From Sphingomonadales bacterium UBA2369 (lineage in GTDB: Bacteria; Pseudomonadota; Alphaproteobacteria; Sphingomonadales; Sphingomonadaceae), in NCBI GenBank assembly GCA_002344055.1, contig DDTH01000007.1:45402-109401 (forward strand): a stretch of 64,000 nucleotides of DNA. Reading direction: 5' to 3'. The position numbers and the translations under genes were made by a program. Positions 7,411 through 15,999 of the stretch are shown in pieces (position 1 is the stretch's first letter; every line of letters begins with the position of its first letter). The notes under the pieces were generated by a model that saw only the letters and a list, made by a program, of their open reading frames with translations, had not been told where the DNA came from and made no database searches.

Positions 7411-8409
7411 TCAGTCCATCGTCACCACGAGTTTGCCGACCGCCTTGCGCGCGGCCATGTGCGCAATCGCCTCGCCGCCTTCAGCGAGCGGCCAAAGGCG
7501 GGTGACCTTCGGCGCGATCTTGCCTTCTTCCCAGAGGCGGAAGAGCGTCTGCAGGTGCGCCGCATTCGCCTTCGGGTCGCGCGCCGCGAAGGCGCCCCAG
7601 AAGACGCCGCGCACGTCGCAGCTCTTCAGCAAGGTGAGGTTGAGCGGCAGCTTCGGGATGCCGGCCGGGAAGCCGATCACCAGATAGCGCCCCTCCCAGG
7701 CGATCGAGCGCAAGGCCGGTTCGCAATAGTCGCCGCCGACCGGATCGTAGATGACGTCCGCGCCATTGGCGCCGACCGCCGCCTTGAACTGGTCGGCCAG
7801 CGCCTTCGACGCCGCCTTGTCGAACGGGCCTTGTGGATAGACGATCGCCTCGTCCGCGCCCGCGTCGCGCGCCGCCTGTGCTTTCTCCTCCGACGAAGCG
7901 GCGGCGATCACCCGCGCGCCATAGGCCTTGCCGAGTTCGACCGCCGCCAGCCCGACGCCGCCCGCCGCGCCGAGCACCAGCAAGGTCTCGCCCGCCTTGA
8001 GCTGCCCGCGATCGAACAGAGCGTGGATCGTGGTGCCGTAGGTCAGGATCAGTGCCGAGCCATCCGCGAAGCTGCGCCCCTCGGGCAGCGGGATCGCCTG
8101 CGCGGCGCTCACCACCACCTTCTCGACGAGGCCGCCATGGCCGATCATCGCGATCAGCCGGTCGCCGGGCGACCAGCCGGTAACGCCCTCCCCGACCGCC
8201 TCGACCACGCCCGCCACCTCGCCGCCCGGCGCGAACGGGCGCGGCGGCTTGAACTGATATTTGTCCTCGATGATCAGGACGTCGGGATAGTTGATCGCGC
8301 AGGCCTTCACCGCGACCAGCAACTGGCCCGGGCCGGCGACGGGATCCGGCAGGTCGCTCAGCCGGAGCGTCTCGGGGCCACCAGGCGCGGTCGACAGCAG
8401 AGCCTTCAT
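7411..8409 (-). CDS. NADPH:quinone oxidoreductase family protein
   Basis: Medium-chain dehydrogenase/reductase of the zinc-independent quinone reductase type, 332 residues. GroES-like N-terminal domain, then the nucleotide-binding motif LGAAGGVGLAAVELGKAYGA. No catalytic zinc cysteine cluster. It would reduce quinones or enoyl substrates with NADPH. Its ATG overlaps the stop of the upstream lactonase-like gene by four bases, so the two are one operon. Confidence 0.92.
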   Translation of the reverse strand: MKALLSTAPGGPETLRLSDLPDPVAGPGQLLVAVKACAINYPDVLIIEDKYQFKPPRPFAPGGEVAGVVEAVGEGVTGWSPGDRLIAMIGHGGLVEKVVVSAAQAIPLPEGRSFADGSALILTYGTTIHALFDRGQLKAGETLLVLGAAGGVGLAAVELGKAYGARVIAAASSEEKAQAARDAGADEAIVYPQGPFDKAASKALADQFKAAVGANGADVIYDPVGGDYCEPALRSIAWEGRYLVIGFPAGIPKLPLNLTLLKSCDVRGVFWGAFAARDPKANAAHLQTLFRLWEEGKIAPKVTRLWPLAEGGEAIAHMAARKAVGKLVVTMD

Positions 8410-9272
8410 CGCGCGGCCTGCGGAAAAGCGGGGAGCTTCGCCACGTCCGCCGGCTCGTGCTGGATGATCACCCGCGCGCCGAGATTACGGGCGATACGGT
8501 CGAAGCGGTCCATGCTGGCGAGCGTATCGGCGCGATTGTGATTGAAGGGCGGGACGCCGCGATTCGCGACCTGCTCGGTGAAATGGTACATGTCGCCGCT
8601 CAGCAGCACCGGGCCGGAGGCGAGCCGGACGAGCAGGGCGTAGTGGCCCGGCGTATGGCCGGGCAGTTTGATCATCGTCACACGCCCGTCGCCGAACACG
8701 TCATGGTCGGCAGTCAGTTCGGTCTTCTCGCCTTCGCCGACCAGCCAATGCCCCAGCGCCGCGGCGGAATCGGCGTCGGCGGGCGGGGTGGACAGCAGCG
8801 CGCCGACATCGCCCCGGCCGATCAGCAATGTCGCGCCCGGGAAGCGCGGCGCCTGGCCGACATGGTCGAAATGGTAATGGCTGATGCCGAGATATTCGAT
8901 CTGCTCAGGGCGGACATTGAGCTGGCGGAGCTGATCGACGACGCTGCGCTGCATCCGCATCGTCCCGATCGGCAGGGTCATCGGATTGCCGACCAGAGCG
9001 TCGGGCAGGCCCGCGTCCCAGAGCAGATAGCGGTCGCCATGTTTGATCAGATAGCAGCTGGCGACGACATCCTTCGGCCCCGCAGGATAATCGAAGGCAT
9101 CGTTGAAGAAGGCGCCGTACTGGGCGACCGTCAGCGCCCCGCAATCGAGCCGCCAGAGCGAGAGTTCGGCTTGCCCGGCGGGCGCGGTGACGGGCGCAGG
9201 TTGCGCCGAGGCGGGGCCGGCGGCTGCCAGACTCGCCAACGCGGCCAACAGGAAACTCTTCATCTCGCTCAC
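8406..9272 (-). CDS. secreted metallo-beta-lactamase-fold hydrolase, AHL-lactonase-like
   Basis: Signal peptide (cleavage near ASAQ), then a metallo-beta-lactamase domain with the metal motif SHYHFDHVGQ (HxHxDH), a downstream metal His in PGHTPGHY and Asp in LLSGDMYHF. The arrangement resembles N-acyl homoserine lactonase family proteins. Export to the periplasm is unusual for quorum-quenching enzymes acting inside the cell, so the true substrate is open. Co-transcribed with the quinone reductase. Confidence 0.85.
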   Translation of the reverse strand: MSEMKSFLLAALASLAAAGPASAQPAPVTAPAGQAELSLWRLDCGALTVAQYGAFFNDAFDYPAGPKDVVASCYLIKHGDRYLLWDAGLPDALVGNPMTLPIGTMRMQRSVVDQLRQLNVRPEQIEYLGISHYHFDHVGQAPRFPGATLLIGRGDVGALLSTPPADADSAAALGHWLVGEGEKTELTADHDVFGDGRVTMIKLPGHTPGHYALLVRLASGPVLLSGDMYHFTEQVANRGVPPFNHNRADTLASMDRFDRIARNLGARVIIQHEPADVAKLPAFPQAAR

Positions 9273-9352
9273 CCCTTTTCGCGCGATCGTTCGCGCCGTT
9301 GATAAGGGGGTTGAGGCCGGTGGGGCAACGGGCTTGCGCCGCCCGCGCCGCT

Positions 9353-10003
9353 TCAGGCCGCGACGAGCGCCTCTTCATAATGCGCCGTCGTCTTGGCGCG
9401 GACTTCCTCCGCCGTCACGCCCGGCGCCAGTTCGATCAGGCGGAACGGGCTGTCATGATCGACGCGGTGGAACACGCAAAGATCGGTGATGATCATATCG
9501 ACCACATTCTTGCCGGTCAGCGGCAGGGTGCAGGCCGGGATAAACTTCGGGTCGCCGGCCTTGGAATTATGCTCCATCACCACGATGATCTTCTTCACGC
9601 CGGCGACCAGATCCATCGCGCCGCCCATGCCCTTGATCATCTTGCCGGGGATCATCCAGTTGGCGATGTCGCCATTCTCCGCAATCTCCATCGCGCCCAG
9701 CACGGTCAGATCGATATGACCGCCGCGGATCATCGCGAAGCTGTCCGAGCTGCTGAAATAGCTGGTCGAGGCCAGTTCGCTGATCGTCTGTTTGCCGGCG
9801 TTGATCAGGTCCGGATCGACCTCGTCATCGTACGGGAAAGGGCCGATGCCCAGCATGCCATTCTCGCTCTGCAGCGTCACCGTCATCCCCGCCGGAATAT
9901 TGTTCGCGACGAGCGTCGGGATGCCGATGCCGAGATTGACATAATAGCCGTCGCGCAATTCCTGCGCGGCGCGGGCGGCGATCTGGTTACGATCCCAGGG
10001 CAT
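9353..10003 (-). CDS. scoB: 3-oxoacid CoA-transferase subunit B
   Basis: Beta subunit of succinyl-CoA:3-ketoacid CoA-transferase, which moves CoA from succinyl-CoA to acetoacetate in ketone-body use. The catalytic glutamate lies in the family motif SENGMLGIGP. Start ATG 10003 gives the family N-terminus MPWDRNQIAARAAQEL; the frame stays open upstream only through the repeat element. It follows scoA with a 160-base gap filled by that element. Confidence 0.95.
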   Translation of the reverse strand: MPWDRNQIAARAAQELRDGYYVNLGIGIPTLVANNIPAGMTVTLQSENGMLGIGPFPYDDEVDPDLINAGKQTISELASTSYFSSSDSFAMIRGGHIDLTVLGAMEIAENGDIANWMIPGKMIKGMGGAMDLVAGVKKIIVVMEHNSKAGDPKFIPACTLPLTGKNVVDMIITDLCVFHRVDHDSPFRLIELAPGVTAEEVRAKTTAHYEEALVAA

Positions 10004-10017
10004 TGTTCGCTCCTTCT

Positions 10018-10163
10018 CCTCCCCTCCCTGCAAGGGAGGGGCCGGGGGTGGGTAGCGGCGTCGGGGCTCGATGCCCCGGCGGCGCTTTGAAACATCGGGG
10101 CGGAAAGATGCTCGCTTCGCTCGCACCCACCCCTCGATCCCCTCCCTTGCAGGGAGGGGAGGC
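10018..10163. repeat. inverted pair of GC-rich palindromes inside the sco operon
   Basis: CCCCTCCCTGCAAGGGAGGGG at 10020-10040 is a palindrome, and a reverse-complement copy lies at 10139-10159. Flanks GGGGGTGGGT (10044-10053) and ACCCACCCC (10126-10134) are mirrored too. The pair encloses about 100 bases and resembles REP/BIME-type dispersed elements. It fills the scoA-scoB gap and could form a large hairpin in the operon mRNA. Confidence 0.7.
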
Positions 10164-10165
10164 AA

Positions 10166-10873
10166 TCACGCCGCCTCCCGCTGCCTCGTCGTGCGGAATT
10201 CGATCTTCTTGTCGTAGGGCGCGCCGACGATCATGCGCTTGGCGTAGATGCTCGGCAGATGGATCGCGTCGGGATCCATGCTGCCGGTCGGGACGATTTC
10301 CTCGACCTCTACCACGCAGATCTTCGCGGCGGTGGCCATTGGCTGGTTGAAATTGCGCGCGGTCTTGCGGAACTGGAGATTGCCGCTTTCGTCCGCGCGC
10401 CAGGCCTTCACGATGGCGAGATCGGCGAAGATGCCGCGCTCCAGGATATAATCCTGGCCATCGAAATTCTTCACTTCCTTGCCCTCGGCAACCTTCGTGC
10501 CGACGCCGGTCTTGGTGTAGAAGCCGGGAATGCCCGCCCCGCCCGCGCGACAGCGTTCGGCCAGCGTTCCCTGCGGGCAGAATTCCACCTCCAGCTCGCC
10601 GGCCAGATATTGCCGCTCGAACTCCTTATTCTCCCCCACATAGGAAGAGATCATCTTCTTCACCTGGCGGGTGCGGAGCAATTTGCCGAGGCCTTCATTG
10701 TCGATGCCGGCATTGTTGGAAGCGATGGTGAGATCCTTCACCCCGCTCGCCTGGATCGCGTCGATCAGCCGCTCCGGAATGCCGCACAGGCCGAAGCCGC
10801 CCGCGCAGATCGTCATGCCGTCGAACAGCAGGCCGTCGAGCGCCGCCGCCGCATCGGGATAGAGTTTTTGCAT
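10166..10873 (-). CDS. scoA: 3-oxoacid CoA-transferase subunit A
   Basis: Alpha subunit of the CoA-transferase, 235 residues. The glycine-rich CoA-binding signature CAGGFGLCGIPERLI is near the N-terminus, and GGAGIPGFYTKTGVGT is characteristic of the subunit. It is the first gene of the scoA-scoB operon on the minus strand. Length is normal. Confidence 0.95.
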   Translation of the reverse strand: MQKLYPDAAAALDGLLFDGMTICAGGFGLCGIPERLIDAIQASGVKDLTIASNNAGIDNEGLGKLLRTRQVKKMISSYVGENKEFERQYLAGELEVEFCPQGTLAERCRAGGAGIPGFYTKTGVGTKVAEGKEVKNFDGQDYILERGIFADLAIVKAWRADESGNLQFRKTARNFNQPMATAAKICVVEVEEIVPTGSMDPDAIHLPSIYAKRMIVGAPYDKKIEFRTTRQREAA

Positions 10874-10980
10874 GTCCGCTCCTGATCGCTTTGCGGGCGC
10901 GATAGCCCCGCCGCGAACGGGGGGTCAAGCGGAGCGGGGCCGCAGGATTTGCCTGCCCGGCCGTCCCGCGGCGGGGCGGT

Positions 10981-11092
10981 CGGGATTGTGCGGTTGCGGG
11001 AATCCGCAGGTTGGGAAAGAAAGGCCGCGAGGTTCATCCTCAAAGCGACCAACCTGCCGCTCCGGACCCCAAAAGGCCCGGAGCGTTTTTTG
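10981..11092 (+). ncRNA. candidate intergenic small RNA ending in a strong terminator
   Basis: Between divergent-side scoA and a convergent lipoprotein gene there is no plus-strand reading frame, yet a plus-strand intrinsic terminator is present. Upstream of it GCAGGTTGG (11006-11014) pairs with CCAACCTGC (11049-11057), and GAGG/CCTC (11029-11032, 11038-11041) form an inner hairpin exposing TTCAT. The nearest upstream plus-strand gene ends near 7.25 kb, so a local transcript is the simplest reading. No promoter was found; the 5' end is a guess. Confidence 0.5.
11059..11091 (+). terminator. rho-independent terminator
   Basis: GCTCCGG (11059-11065) pairs with CCGGAGC (11078-11084) and is followed by G then six T (11086-11091). 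The orientation is plus strand only; read on the minus strand the hairpin has no T-run, so it does not serve the neighbouring minus-strand genes. Confidence 0.8.
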
Positions 11093-11106
11093 TTCGGGCG
11101 CCGCGA

Positions 11107-11580
11107 TCAGCAGCGGATGAAGTCGATCCCGCGGCCATTCGGGTTCGTCAGGCGCAAGGTGCGGCCATTGTCGCGAAGCTCGAACCCGCCCGTCTGGCCA
11201 CGACCATTTTCGATCAGTTCCAGCCGGCCGGGCGCCGGAACCCGCCAGGTCGGCGAGCCACCACGGCCATCGGGAATGTTCACCCGCCCGTCGGCGAAGA
11301 ATTCCATGGTTTCGGCGCAGCTGTTCAGCCGGCCCCAGCGGCCGACCAGGGGGCCGCTGAGTTCGGGCGCGCCGGGAATGGGTGCGCTGGCATCGACAGG
11401 CACCGGCGCCGGAGCGACGCGATTGGCGCTTTCGGCGGAGACGATGCCCCCATCGGGAGCACTGGCCGGTGCAGGTGCCGGTGTTGCCACGGCGCCATTG
11501 GCCTGCGTCTGGCTGTTGTTCGCGCCCGCGCCGCAGCCGGCGAGCAGCAGGGCGCCGAAGCCGATCGTTGCGATTCTCAT
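11107..11580 (-). CDS. lipoprotein with small C-terminal domain
   Basis: 157 residues. Lipobox LLLAGC places the lipidated Cys at 16. A long Ala/Pro/Ser-rich tether follows, then a compact domain starting GRWGRLNSC and ending in a terminal Cys, which could form a disulfide. The domain resembles small extracytoplasmic beta domains; no function recognised. Confidence 0.7.
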   Translation of the reverse strand: MRIATIGFGALLLAGCGAGANNSQTQANGAVATPAPAPASAPDGGIVSAESANRVAPAPVPVDASAPIPGAPELSGPLVGRWGRLNSCAETMEFFADGRVNIPDGRGGSPTWRVPAPGRLELIENGRGQTGGFELRDNGRTLRLTNPNGRGIDFIRC

Positions 11581-11652
11581 GCCGGTCTCCCTCCCGAAAG
11601 GAGGAAGTCTAGGGGCTGGCGCGCCACCCGCAAGCGCGAAGACGCGACAGGA

Positions 11653-11952
11653 TCAGCCGCGCAGCTTGGCGAAGACGCCCTGCAGCTGCATCGCATTGCC
11701 CATGTCGCCTTCGACCTTGAGCTTGCCCTGCATGAAGGCGGTCATGCCGTCGAGCTGGCCATCGGCCAGCGCCTGCCAGTCGTCCCACGAAATCTTGATC
11801 GTGGTGTCGGCATCGCCATCCTCTTCGGAGGCCGAGCCGGCCACGCCGTCGAGCAAAACCACGCCTTCGGCGCCGTAATCGATCTTGACCTTCTTGCCGG
11901 GCAGCCAAGCCTGCTTCTCGTTCAGCGCCGCAACCATCTCGCTCTTGGTCAT
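11653..11952 (-). CDS. SCP2 sterol-binding domain protein
   Basis: A 99-residue protein that is one SCP2 lipid-binding domain: the conserved AFMQGKLKVEGDMGNAMQLQ segment closes the hydrophobic tunnel. Such stand-alone proteins bind acyl-CoAs or sterol-like lipids. It diverges from a ThDP enzyme gene across a palindrome-rich gap that may control both. Confidence 0.88.
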   Translation of the reverse strand: MTKSEMVAALNEKQAWLPGKKVKIDYGAEGVVLLDGVAGSASEEDGDADTTIKISWDDWQALADGQLDGMTAFMQGKLKVEGDMGNAMQLQGVFAKLRG

Positions 11953-11985
11953 GTCTCTCTCCTTATCTGTTTATCCCCGCCTGAC

Positions 11986-12026
11986 TTTACGCAAACGTCA
12001 AGTCAAGGGCTGACATTGGTGTCAGT
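11986..12026. promoter_or_regulatory. two palindromic sites in a divergent promoter region
   Basis: TTTACG-CAAA-CGTCAA (11986-12001) is a near palindrome resembling operators of acyl-CoA or branched-chain catabolism repressors (LiuR/PsrA type). CTGACA-TTGG-TGTCAG (12011-12026) is a perfect six-base inverted repeat ten bases on. They lie between the SCP2 gene and the ThDP enzyme gene. The link to a named regulator is only a resemblance. Confidence 0.4.
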
Positions 12027-12065
12027 AGACAGCGGGTGGAAATCCCGCCGTGAGCCGATTAGGCG

Positions 12066-13721
12066 ATGGCCATGACAAAACGCACCGGTGGCCGCATCCT
12101 CGTCGACAATCTCGTGGCGCAGGGCTGCGACCGCATCTTCACCGTGCCGGGAGAAAGCTTCCTCGCCGTGCTGGACGCGCTGCACGATACGCCCGCGATC
12201 GACCTGGTCGTGTGCCGGCAGGAAGGCGGCGTGTCCTACATGGCGGATGCGGACGCGCGGCTGACCGGAAGGCCGGGCGCGGCCTTCGTCACGCGCGGGC
12301 CGGGCGCGACCAATGCCTGTGTCGGCGTCCATGTCGCACGGCAGGATTCGACGCCGATGCTGCTGTTCATCGGCGACGTCGCGCGCGGCGACCGCGACCG
12401 CGAAGGCTTTCAGGAAGTCGATTTCCACACGATGTTCGCGCCGCTGGCCAAGCTGGTGCTGCGGATCGAGGATGCGCGGCGCATTCCGGAATATGTCGCG
12501 CGGGCGTGGAACACGGCGGTGTCGGGGCGGCCCGGGCCTGTGGTGATCGTGCTGCCGGAGGACATGCTGACCGACGAGGTCGAGGCAGTGGACCGGCCGA
12601 AGGTGCCGTGCATCGCCCAGAGCGCCGATCCGATGGCGGTCGATGCGATGATGGCATTGCTGAAGGATGCCGCGGCGCCGGTCGCCATCGTCGGCGGCGC
12701 GGGCTGGTGCGCGGGCACGGTCGCGGCGTTCAGCGAATGGGCCGAGCGGATCGGCATTCCCGTCGCGGGCGCGTTCCGGCGGCAGGATTCGATCGCGAAC
12801 GACAGCCCGGTCTGGGCGGGCAATCTCGGCTACGGCCCGAACCCGAAGCTGGTGCAGCGGGTGAAGGATGCGGACCTGATCATCGCCGTCGGCGCGCGGC
12901 TCGGCGAGGCGACGACGGACGGCTACACCCTGATTCCGCTCGATCATCCGGAGCAGACGCTCGTCCACATCCATCCCGATCCGTCCGAACTTGGCCGGGT
13001 GTACAAGACCGACCTCGCCATCTGCGCCGACATGCGCGAATTCGCCGAATTGTGCGCGGCGTGGGAGGATGAGGTCATCCATTTCGATGCGGGCGCGGTA
13101 GCGCATGCGGAATGGCTCGACTGGTCCACGCCGAAGCCGCGCGATGGTGTGACGCTCGACATGGGGCAGGTGCTGCTGGCGCTGCGCGACACCCTCCCCG
13201 CCGACACGATCGTGTGCAACGGCGCGGGCAATTTCTCCGCCTGGGTGCACCGTTTCTGGCGCTATGCCGCCGCGCCGAGCCAGCTCGCGCCGACCAACGG
13301 CTCGATGGGCTACGGCACCCCCGCCGCCGTCGCTGCCGCTTTGCGCGCGCCGCGTCGGCAGGTGCTCGCTGTCGCGGGCGACGGCGATTTCCTGATGAAC
13401 GGGCAGGAACTCGCCACCGCCGTCGCGCATGGTGCGAACATGCTCGTCGTGGTGGTCGACAATAGCGCCTACGGCACGATCCGCATGCACCAGGAGCGCG
13501 AATATCCCGCGCGGGTGAGCGGCACCAACCTCGCCAATCCCGATTTCGCCGCCCTCGCCCGCGCCTATGGCGCCTGGAGCGCGACGGTCGAGCGGACGGA
13601 GGATTTCGCGGGCGCGCTGGCGGAGGCGCAGCGGCAGAAGGGCGTGCGGCTGCTGCACCTGAAGACCGACGTGGAGCAGATCACCCCGGCGACCACGATC
13701 AGCGCGTTGAGGGCGAGGTAG
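12066..13721 (+). CDS. thiamine diphosphate-dependent enzyme, acetolactate synthase-like
   Basis: A 551-residue three-domain ThDP enzyme. The N-terminal PYR domain carries the cofactor-activating Glu53 (CRQEGG). The C-terminal PP domain has the GDG...N cofactor motif (GDGDFLMNGQ ending in VVDNSAYG). It resembles acetolactate synthase large subunits, but no ilvN-like small subunit is next to it, so it is more likely a catabolic decarboxylase or carboligase of unknown substrate. Confidence 0.88.
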   Translation: MAMTKRTGGRILVDNLVAQGCDRIFTVPGESFLAVLDALHDTPAIDLVVCRQEGGVSYMADADARLTGRPGAAFVTRGPGATNACVGVHVARQDSTPMLLFIGDVARGDRDREGFQEVDFHTMFAPLAKLVLRIEDARRIPEYVARAWNTAVSGRPGPVVIVLPEDMLTDEVEAVDRPKVPCIAQSADPMAVDAMMALLKDAAAPVAIVGGAGWCAGTVAAFSEWAERIGIPVAGAFRRQDSIANDSPVWAGNLGYGPNPKLVQRVKDADLIIAVGARLGEATTDGYTLIPLDHPEQTLVHIHPDPSELGRVYKTDLAICADMREFAELCAAWEDEVIHFDAGAVAHAEWLDWSTPKPRDGVTLDMGQVLLALRDTLPADTIVCNGAGNFSAWVHRFWRYAAAPSQLAPTNGSMGYGTPAAVAAALRAPRRQVLAVAGDGDFLMNGQELATAVAHGANMLVVVVDNSAYGTIRMHQEREYPARVSGTNLANPDFAALARAYGAWSATVERTEDFAGALAEAQRQKGVRLLHLKTDVEQITPATTISALRAR

Positions 13722-13725
13722 CCTG

Positions 13726-14058
13726 ATGAAGCCGCAAAATGCCTATGAAGCCTTGATGGAAGATGTCTACGTCGGGCTGGGTTATTGTGGCTGCATCAAA
13801 CGTGATCGGCCCATGCACGACGATTTTCTGATCCCGCCCTACGGACCCGTTACGGCAGACCAATTTGCCGAATGGGTCATCCTCGCCGACAATATGAATC
13901 CGAACACGGACGGTCACAAAACCGAGATCCGCCAAGCGTTTGTGAAGCACATGGGCGGAGAGGTCGTCGATGCGGCCTTGCTCCGCTGGGAAATATCTCC
14001 GTCGACCCAAGCCGGACCAGACGCGAAGCTTCGCGGGAGCCTGCCGGACCTCGACTGA
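13726..14058 (+). CDS. hypothetical protein
   Basis: A 110-residue soluble, acidic protein starting four bases past the ThDP gene stop. Its base composition is visibly less GC-rich than that of its neighbours. The segment TADQFAEWVILADNMNP followed by a His/Lys-rich helix suggests a compact helical fold. Not recognised; possibly acquired. Confidence 0.6.
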   Translation: MKPQNAYEALMEDVYVGLGYCGCIKRDRPMHDDFLIPPYGPVTADQFAEWVILADNMNPNTDGHKTEIRQAFVKHMGGEVVDAALLRWEISPSTQAGPDAKLRGSLPDLD

Positions 14059-14059
14059 T

Positions 14060-14797
14060 CTATCCCGCCTTGCGGTCAAGCGACTCCAAACGCCTCGCGA
14101 ACCGCCGCAATATCTCCGCTCGGCGATTATGCTCGCCGCCGGTCCAGTCGTCGGCCAGTTCGTAGCCGGCGCGGTCGGACAGGCGCTGGGCCAGTTCGCT
14201 CCGCGTGGCGCCGGGGAGCGTACTCATTTCCTTGACCAGCGCGTCGATGGCGCTTTCCCACGCTTCGAGCGAAGGCGCCGCCGGTGCATCCACGGCCGGG
14301 GCGGCGGCAAGCGTCTGCGCCCGTTCGACAGCGCAACGCTTCAGCTGCGCGGGGCGGCAGCGTTCCCACTGGATGGCGAGCGCGGCGCTGACCCACAGGC
14401 CGAAATAGCCCGCCCAGATCATCGCCCAGCGCAGGTCGCGGTTCAGATCGCGGACCTCGCCATATTGCAGAAGATCGGTGACCATCCGGGCCGCGAGCAC
14501 GAAGATCGAGGCGGGCAGGATGGTCGCCAGGATCGCGGCGACGCGCGCCGCCTCCATCCGTTCCGCCGCGCGCCGGGTCCAGCCCAGCACCAGGGCAAAG
14601 CAGAGCGCCCCGACGCCCGTCGCGATCAGCCGCGTCCCGTTGAACAGGCCGGGCGCCGTGGGGATCAGGCTCGCGATCGAACTGGTGAGGCAATAGCTGA
14701 ACAGCCAGAAGGCCAGCGCCCAGCGCAGAATCGAGAAATGCCGGGAAGGCTCGGTATAGGCTGCGGCGGGGGTCGACAGGTTCATGCGGGCATCCAC
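14060..14797 (-). CDS. hypothetical membrane protein with cytoplasmic tail
   Basis: 245 residues with four hydrophobic segments in the first 150, then an Ala/Pro-rich linker and a charged helical tail (about residues 180-245). No known motif. It converges on the preceding gene with one base between. An alternative start is Met5 (14785). Function unknown. Confidence 0.68.
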   Translation of the reverse strand: MDARMNLSTPAAAYTEPSRHFSILRWALAFWLFSYCLTSSIASLIPTAPGLFNGTRLIATGVGALCFALVLGWTRRAAERMEAARVAAILATILPASIFVLAARMVTDLLQYGEVRDLNRDLRWAMIWAGYFGLWVSAALAIQWERCRPAQLKRCAVERAQTLAAAPAVDAPAAPSLEAWESAIDALVKEMSTLPGATRSELAQRLSDRAGYELADDWTGGEHNRRAEILRRFARRLESLDRKAG

Positions 14798-14857
14798 TCG
14801 TTATCGAGGCGTCCTACCTCGCTAACGCACCTCGCGCCACCCTCGATCCGACCGGGA

Positions 14858-15358
14858 TCAAAGCCCGAACAGGCCGCTCCCTGCCAGATTCTTCCCGACC
14901 AGGGCCATCTTGCCCGCGTCGCCTTCCGCTTTCGCCTCGGCATAATTGCCGGCCATTTCCGCCTGCTGTTCCAGCATACCGGTTTTGAACGGGGTCGCCC
15001 CCTGCTCATATTCGTACATGCGCCAGGCCTGGCCGCGGACGCGGGCGAACTGGATGCCATAGCGGGCGAGGAACCAAAGCGTGCCGAGCCGGTCATATTG
15101 CCAGACATGCGTCAGTTCATGGATGAAGAGACCCTTCGCTGCGGCCTTGCCGGTGGAGAAATCGGGGAGAAACCGCTCCGGGCTGAAATGGATCGTGCGC
15201 CGCAGCGTGATCGCGGTGTTGCCGTTTTTGAACGCTGCCTTCGCGACCGGATTGCCCGCCGCGCCGTCGACGAAGCGGATTTTGGCATAAGCGAGCCGAT
15301 CCCCGAACGCTTCGCGAGCGAGCGTGATTTCGCCTTCGGTCAGATGGCGTATCGTCAT
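14858..15358 (-). CDS. HELTHVWQ-motif protein, Vgr-related
   Basis: A 166-residue protein holding the zinc-metallopeptidase-like motif HELTHVWQ in its middle. Proteins of this kind in sphingomonads are often labelled Vgr-related because the motif region resembles the DUF4157/eCIS-core domain. No signal peptide. Peptidase activity is possible but unproven, and no secretion-system genes are nearby. Confidence 0.7.
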   Translation of the reverse strand: MTIRHLTEGEITLAREAFGDRLAYAKIRFVDGAAGNPVAKAAFKNGNTAITLRRTIHFSPERFLPDFSTGKAAAKGLFIHELTHVWQYDRLGTLWFLARYGIQFARVRGQAWRMYEYEQGATPFKTGMLEQQAEMAGNYAEAKAEGDAGKMALVGKNLAGSGLFGL

Positions 15359-15378
15359 TTCGCCCCCACCCTTTCGGG

Positions 15379-15621
15379 TCAGCCCGCCGCTTCGGCCGCC
15401 TGTGCGCTCTGGATCAGCGCATCCGCGAGTACGCGGGCGTGGGCGGGCAACATGCGCAGCTGGAGCACCGACGCTTCCCCCGCGTTCATCGCCTCTTCGG
15501 TCTCGAAATATTCCAGCCTCAGCAGCGACAGCGGCCCCGCACTGCCCGTTTCATAGCCGCCGAGCGTGAGCAGTTCGATATGGCCGCCTTCTTCCAGTTT
15601 CCAGTCCAGCAATTCGGCCAT
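15379..15621 (-). CDS. small hypothetical protein
   Basis: 80 residues, acidic, with a predicted beta-rich N-terminal half and a helical C-terminal half (ARVLADALIQSAQ). It lies 20 bases upstream of the HELTHVWQ gene on the same strand, so the pair may be co-transcribed. Function not recognised. Confidence 0.6.
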   Translation of the reverse strand: MAELLDWKLEEGGHIELLTLGGYETGSAGPLSLLRLEYFETEEAMNAGEASVLQLRMLPAHARVLADALIQSAQAAEAAG

Positions 15622-15739
15622 CGGGTCGTCTCCATCGGATCAAGCGACCGTCTCTAGCCGATGGTCCGGCGGAGTCGATATGGCTCGGCCGCCGCCCGGC
15701 CCGCGTCGCGCACGAACCGGACGGCGGCCGGAAGCATGG

Positions 15740-15907
15740 TCAGAGGCTGTTGATCGCGCCCTTGACCGCGCCCTTCAGCTGCTGGCCCTTGCCTTTCAAC
15801 TCCTGCGCGGCGCCTTCGGCCTGGGTCTCCGGATTGGAGCTTTGCTGCTTCAGCTTGCCGGCGGCCTCGTTCAGATTGCCTTTCACCTTGTCGATCAGTT
15901 CGCCCAT
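15740..15907 (-). CDS. CsbD family stress protein
   Basis: A 55-residue protein starting MGELIDKVKGNLNEAAGKLK, with the CsbD hallmark of repeated K-G-x-x-x-x-A-A-G-K helices (AQELKGKGQQLKGAVKGA). CsbD-like proteins are small, charged and stress-induced; molecular role unknown. AGGAAT lies upstream of the ATG. Confidence 0.85.
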   Translation of the reverse strand: MGELIDKVKGNLNEAAGKLKQQSSNPETQAEGAAQELKGKGQQLKGAVKGAINSL

Positions 15908-15999
15908 GACGGGATTCCTTCAAGTGGTTGATGTTGATTGGAAAACGGGCGGCGGCGAATCCCGTTCCGCAACTCGTCGCATTCGGGCATGAAGCGGGC

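Noticed and set aside
12003..13658. 551-codon minus-strand frame opposite the ThDP enzyme
   Set aside because: Shadow frame without domains; the plus-strand enzyme has full cofactor motifs.
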